From positions 102,549,835 through 102,613,834 of the forward strand of contig NC_084469.1 in assembly GCF_027409185.1 (NCBI RefSeq): a DNA stretch of 64,000 nt. Reading direction: 5' to 3'. Positions within the stretch are counted from its first letter, which is position 1. The number at the start of each line of letters is the position of its first letter. This DNA is from Cynocephalus volans. Its lineage: Eukaryota; Chordata; Mammalia; Dermoptera; Cynocephalidae. Below the pieces are notes generated by a model that made no database searches, was not told the origin of the DNA, and was given only the letters and a program-made list of their open reading frames with translations. The translations under genes and the position numbers were made by a program. Below, piece by piece: positions 60,831-64,000 of the stretch.

Positions 60831-61440
60831 AGCAACTCCCTCCCAGCCCCCGGGTCTGTAGCCCCTTCTCTCAGAAGCTCTCTGGCACCCCAGCCAACCT
60901 TGGGAGAGGACAGGAAGCCCAGGTTCCTCAGGGCTAGCACGGGTGGAGGAGGATGCCCAGGTGGTGGTTCCAACATCCTTCTTGGAAACCAAATTCAACT
61001 GCATTCCCGGTTCCGTTTTTCCAGCAGTTTCTCAAGCGTGTGCCTCTTTCGATCTCTCGTTTCTCTCCCGTGTCTCTCGTTGCTTCTCTCTGGCTCGCAT
61101 ATCAATTGAGCACCTGCTGTGTGCGGCCTGATGCCAGGCGCTGGGCACACTCCCTATCCCGCCCAGTGCATGGGTACTGCGATGGGGGGAGGGAGGGGCG
61201 AGGGAGGGAACCCCCCAAGCTCTCCTTGTGGCCTGGAAATCCTTCTATCAAAAGTCTAATCTCGATCCCTCCCAATGCCCCCTCACGGTGGGTGCAAGCG
61301 TCTGATTCCTTTCTTCTGTTGATCAGAAAAGGGAAGATGCCCAGACTGTTTTCCCCTCTGCCTTTCTCCTTAAAAACCCTGCCTAGAGATATCTACACAG
61401 GCACTGTCCACACCTATAGAGTAGATTATTTAATAAGAGG
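60831..61440. other. Exon 1a intron, unassigned
   Basis: No exon or repeat family was recognised, apart from a short GAGCACCTGCTGTGTG-type old repeat end near 61108-61125. Confidence 0.4.
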
Positions 61441-61690
61441 GTAAGCATGTGGGCTCAGGAGCCAGACTGACTCGGTTCAATCTTATCTCTGCCACTCCCG
61501 AGCTGTCTGAGCTTGAGCAAGTGAATTAGCTTTTCCGTGCCTCAGTTTCCCCATCTATAAAATGAGGGTCATAATAGCACCCACTGGTAGAAGGCTGAGA
61601 GGGTTAAATGGCTTAGTTCATGCTGTATGCTTGAAACAGCGCCCCGCACATAATAAGCACTTAGTGGATGTTCTCTGTTATTATAATTAT
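61440..61690 (+). repeat. MIR element
   Basis: CTGTCTGAGCTTGAGCAAGT and CTCAGTTTCCCCATCTATAA are in order. Confidence 0.85.
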
Positions 61691-62560
61691 TATTTTATGA
61701 TTTTTGATCCCAGCTTACCTCTGAGCTCCTACAGAGGCGAGAACCTTGGGTGCTCCTACCCCCAAGATGGAAGAAGAACGAGGCTTCCCAATAGCTGGAG
61801 AAAGCTTGGACCCCCCACATTCTGCAAGGCCCCCCAAACCTGCCCAAGAGATGGAGTTCTATGGGAAGGGAGACCTGCTTCTGCAAAAGCATGAATGGGG
61901 TGTGTAAGGCGCCAACACACACACGTGTGCACGGATGTACGTGTTTGCACACACAGACCTCACCCTCCGCATCCCCTTTTAGAGTGATTAACTTAGGGCA
62001 CGGAATGGCACATGGTCACCTCGAAGGTGTCACACAGCCACACACCTGGCCACCCATGTTTTTTACGACACCCAGGCATTTGGACACAGTCATGGGGACA
62101 CTGTCACACACAGTCCTTGACACATCTAAATACCACTAGGATTAACACAGTTCTCACTCGTTGCAGTCACACGTAGACACACACAACTCCCACGACAGCC
62201 TCATGAGCCTTGCACTGTCACACCAACCCTCGGGTCACAGCCACCCTCTGTCACACACAGACTCTTCCTCATGTACAAACACTCCCGATCACACCCCAAC
62301 TCGCGCACAGTTAGACAAACACACAAACAGCCACACACACAAACTCCCCTCAGTCACACCCAGTCACGACACAAAGACACACGTTTACCCTGCACACCCC
62401 CAGCACCTCATACACGTCCCCGTCAGTCACTCACATGTGAGTCCCGCCCTACCACACACTGGGGGTGCAGGCGAGGAGTGGGGGGCTTCAGAGCTGGGCA
62501 CCTCGGCCATGATGGGGAAGGGAAGGGTAAGCGACACCCCAAAGCCCCTGAAGTTTCCCC
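61691..62560. other. Exon 1a intron, CA-rich low complexity
   Basis: 61910-61960 and 62020-62450 hold scattered CACA/ACAC words. The ORFs across it are Thr/His/Ser-rich noise. The CpG island begins after it. Confidence 0.5.
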
Positions 62561-62862
62561 CCAACCCCGCTCAGCTCCAGTGGGTGTGGGCTCCAGGTCA
62601 CGGAGGGGTTGAGAACCCCGAATCCAGAGTCAGGTGCCGCCCCAAACCATTTCAGTTTGGGGGCGGATTTGAAGCCCCCCCCTATTTTTCCCCCAAGCCA
62701 GGGTGGATGTCCCGGCCCCTCCCCCGCTGCGACCCCCGCCCCTCGCCGGCCCTGCAGCTCCGGGGGGCTCGCGCAGCCCCAAACCTCTTTTCTCGGGAAG
62801 CCTCTGGGCCCCCCTCCCCTCCAGGAGCCCCCCGCGGCCGCACCTGCCCGCCGGGCCCCTAC

Positions 62863-62928
62863 CTGTCCGGCGAGGCCTGAGCACAGCAGCGGCAGCAGCA
62901 GCAGCGGCGGGACCGTGAGCGGCCACAT
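62863..62928 (-). CDS. OLFM2: OLFM2 exon 1a coding part (signal peptide of isoform a)
   Basis: The exon encodes MWPLTVPPLLLLPLLCSGLA followed by GQ, 22 residues, a typical hydrophobic signal peptide with small residues before the likely cleavage site. The ATG has G at -3 but T at +4, a moderate Kozak context. The exon ends in CAG, followed by donor GTAGGG, in phase 0, and joins exon 2 at Thr-Leu-Phe. It has one more residue than the 21 I recall for human. It lies in a CpG island and appears TATA-less. It is read from the minus strand; the long ORFs on the other strand here are GC-rich shadows. Confidence 0.95.
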
Positions 62929-63214
62929 GACGCGCCCCCGGCCCGGCGTCCCGTCCCCCCGCCCGCCCTAGCGGCGTCTCGGCGCGGGGACCGCCACCAG
63001 GCGCGACCCCGCCCGCCCGGCCGGGGCGACCCTCCGCCGCCGCCTCCCCCGCCTCGCTGGCGGCCGGGATTCCGCCCCACCCCCGCCCCTCGCTCGCTGG
63101 GAGTCTTTGTTGCGGGCTCCGCCCCCCGCCCCGCCCCCAGCTCGTCTTCGGGCACCCACTGAGCGGGGTCGGGGGGCGGGGAAGGGGGGAGCCGGCACTG
63201 GGGAGGGGCGCTGG

Positions 63215-63222
63215 GGACGTCA
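63215..63222 (-). promoter_or_regulatory. Half-CRE (TGACGTCC) upstream of exon 1a
   Basis: The minus strand reads TGACGTCC, one base off the CRE palindrome, about 290 bp upstream of the exon 1a ATG in the promoter orientation. The match alone is weak evidence, but the other promoter of the gene carries a perfect CRE. Confidence 0.4.
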
Positions 63223-63225
63223 CCG

Positions 63226-63270
63226 GGCACCCTCACCCCCCACCCACCCCCCACCCCCCACCCCCCGGCC
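63226..63270 (-). repeat. C-rich tract (G-quadruplex potential on minus strand)
   Basis: The plus strand has runs of five to six C separated by single A or AC. The minus strand therefore has at least four G-runs with one-base loops, a classic G-quadruplex pattern, about 300-340 bp upstream of the exon 1a ATG. Confidence 0.6.
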
Positions 63271-63312
63271 ATTCTGGGAGCTGATCGCAGAGAGGAGGGA
63301 GGGGGCGTCCGT

Positions 63313-63318
63313 CACGTG
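63313..63318. promoter_or_regulatory. Canonical E-box CACGTG
   Basis: A palindromic CACGTG within GTCACGTGTT, a USF/MYC/CLOCK-type site, sits about 385 bp upstream of the exon 1a ATG at the edge of the CpG island. Occupancy is unknown. Confidence 0.45.
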
Positions 63319-63329
63319 TTTGTAAATTT

Positions 63330-64000
63330 CACCCTCCCCGGCTCTTTCCCATGTTGAAGGAGGAGGTGGGAGGGGGATCAATTGGGAGAGGGCGGACTAG
63401 CAGGAAGGCCTGGTAGCAAAGAAGAGAAATTATGAGGTCCCCTCCTTAAAGAACTCAAGAATCAACAGAGAAACTGAGGCAGAGCTTGTGAAATTAGAAG
63501 TTGGGGGAGGGGTCCATGCTGGGACAAGTGGGGTAGGCTGAGAAGGATACTAGGATTGAGGAATAAAAACGGGGGGCAGGAGACCGGCAAGCAGACAAGA
63601 GGCCAATGGGGACGGTCAGCAGGGTGGGCTTGGCCTCCAAAAGGGGCATCTCATTTTTCACTCTCTGGGCACCCACTGCCCACTAGTCCTCCTGCTAGAA
63701 GCCTCGCCTCCCCCGCCACACCTGGGACAATCTCTCCTGGCTCCAGTTTCAATGGCCCAAGATGAGAGACCAGATCCCCTAGAGAATCAAAAAATTAACG
63801 CTGCCTCCACGGGAATCCATTTGCATATGAAGGGCGTCCTTGTCTGGCCTGCTTTCTTTTGGGAAGCTCTCCAGCCTCTCTCTGCCTCTCACCTCTCCAT
63901 CGGTTTCCCCAGTCACCTTCCCTCTCCACAGCCCCTCAATGGTTTGGGGGGAGGCGCGGGGAAAGTCAGATTATGGAGGAATTGGCCATAAAATATGGGG
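63330..64000. other. Upstream flank of OLFM2
   Basis: This is non-repetitive, moderately GC-rich sequence with no exon I recognise. It carries the octamer listed separately. The window ends here, so the neighbouring gene is not seen. Confidence 0.5.
63819..63826 (+). promoter_or_regulatory. Perfect octamer ATTTGCAT upstream of OLFM2
   Basis: A perfect POU-family octamer lies in a non-repetitive, AT-richer patch with AAAAATTAAC about 25 bp before it, about 890 bp upstream of the exon 1a ATG. POU3F factors bind such sites in neural genes; use here is inference. Confidence 0.4.

Larger units (their letters stand above)
62560..63310. other. CpG island around exon 1a
   Basis: CpG-dense sequence covers exon 1a, its donor and about 380 bp upstream. 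The proximal intron side (62640-62860) is C-rich with many short ORFs on both strands that are composition artefacts. Confidence 0.75.
62929..63310 (-). promoter_or_regulatory. OLFM2: Probable OLFM2 promoter 1a (CpG island, no TATA seen)
   Basis: The sequence upstream of the exon 1a ATG is very GC- and CpG-rich with several GC boxes (CCCCGCCC, GGGGCGGGG) and no TATA or CCAAT box that I can see. That is the usual look of a dispersed-start CpG promoter. The transcription start cannot be fixed from sequence. Confidence 0.65.

Noticed and set aside
62161..62880. 239-codon plus-strand ORF ahead of exon 1a
   Set aside because: Low-complexity Ser/Pro/His protein from CA- and C-rich DNA, antisense to the gene, with no family.

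Overview
The window is placental-mammal nuclear DNA: sparse exons with GT-AG introns, two CpG islands, MIR, L2, L1 and MaLR relics, pogo/Tigger DNA transposons, and no operons. I count 26 copies of a tRNA-Ile-derived SINE, as monomers and head-to-tail dimers, many with clear target-site duplications (TSDs). This SINE type (t-SINE/CYN) was described from colugos (Dermoptera). No Alu, B1/B2 or carnivore/ungulate SINE was seen. My best guess is a colugo (Galeopterus or Cynocephalus). A horseshoe-type bat, whose Rhin-1 SINE is also tRNA-derived, is the alternative I cannot exclude by eye.

One protein gene is present and complete: OLFM2 (olfactomedin 2, noelin-2), on the minus strand, running from about 63 kb down to 3.75 kb. 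Exons 2 to 6 (9411-9262, 7073-6927, 6677-6458, 6119-6013, 4857-4180) are intact, with canonical splice sites and consistent phases. Two alternative first exons each splice in phase 0 to exon 2. Exon 1a (62928-62863) gives a 455-residue product with a leucine-rich signal peptide. Exon 1b (47823-47689) gives a 478-residue product starting MSVPLLKIG, as in the paralogue OLFM1. Exon 1a has a GC-rich promoter with no TATA box in view. Exon 1b has a TATA-like box and a perfect CRE palindrome about 60 bp upstream of it, plus five GGGGCC units in its presumed 5' UTR. The AATAAA signal at 3770-3765 closes the gene.

Layout: 1-3745 is intergenic DNA past the OLFM2 3' end. 3746-9411 holds exons 6 to 2 with short introns, which carry a 20-bp minisatellite, a 75-bp repeat that includes the exon 4 donor, and an L2 copy. 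9412-47688 is the large intron shared by both isoforms, rich in repeats: nested Tigger elements, a complete MaLR element with ATAAG TSDs lodged in an L2 tail, a 32-bp minisatellite split by a SINE, and CA and GGAT microsatellites. 46960-49060 is the exon 1b CpG island. 49060-62862 is the upstream part of the exon 1a intron, with an L1/Tigger/mariner pile-up at 51.4-56.8 kb and a 136-bp GC-box-rich tandem duplication at 60.5 kb. 62560-63310 is the exon 1a CpG island, and 63.3-64 kb is upstream DNA with an E-box and a perfect octamer.

No new defence, mobile or biosynthetic system was found. The interesting material is the dual-promoter design of OLFM2 and the repeat architecture.
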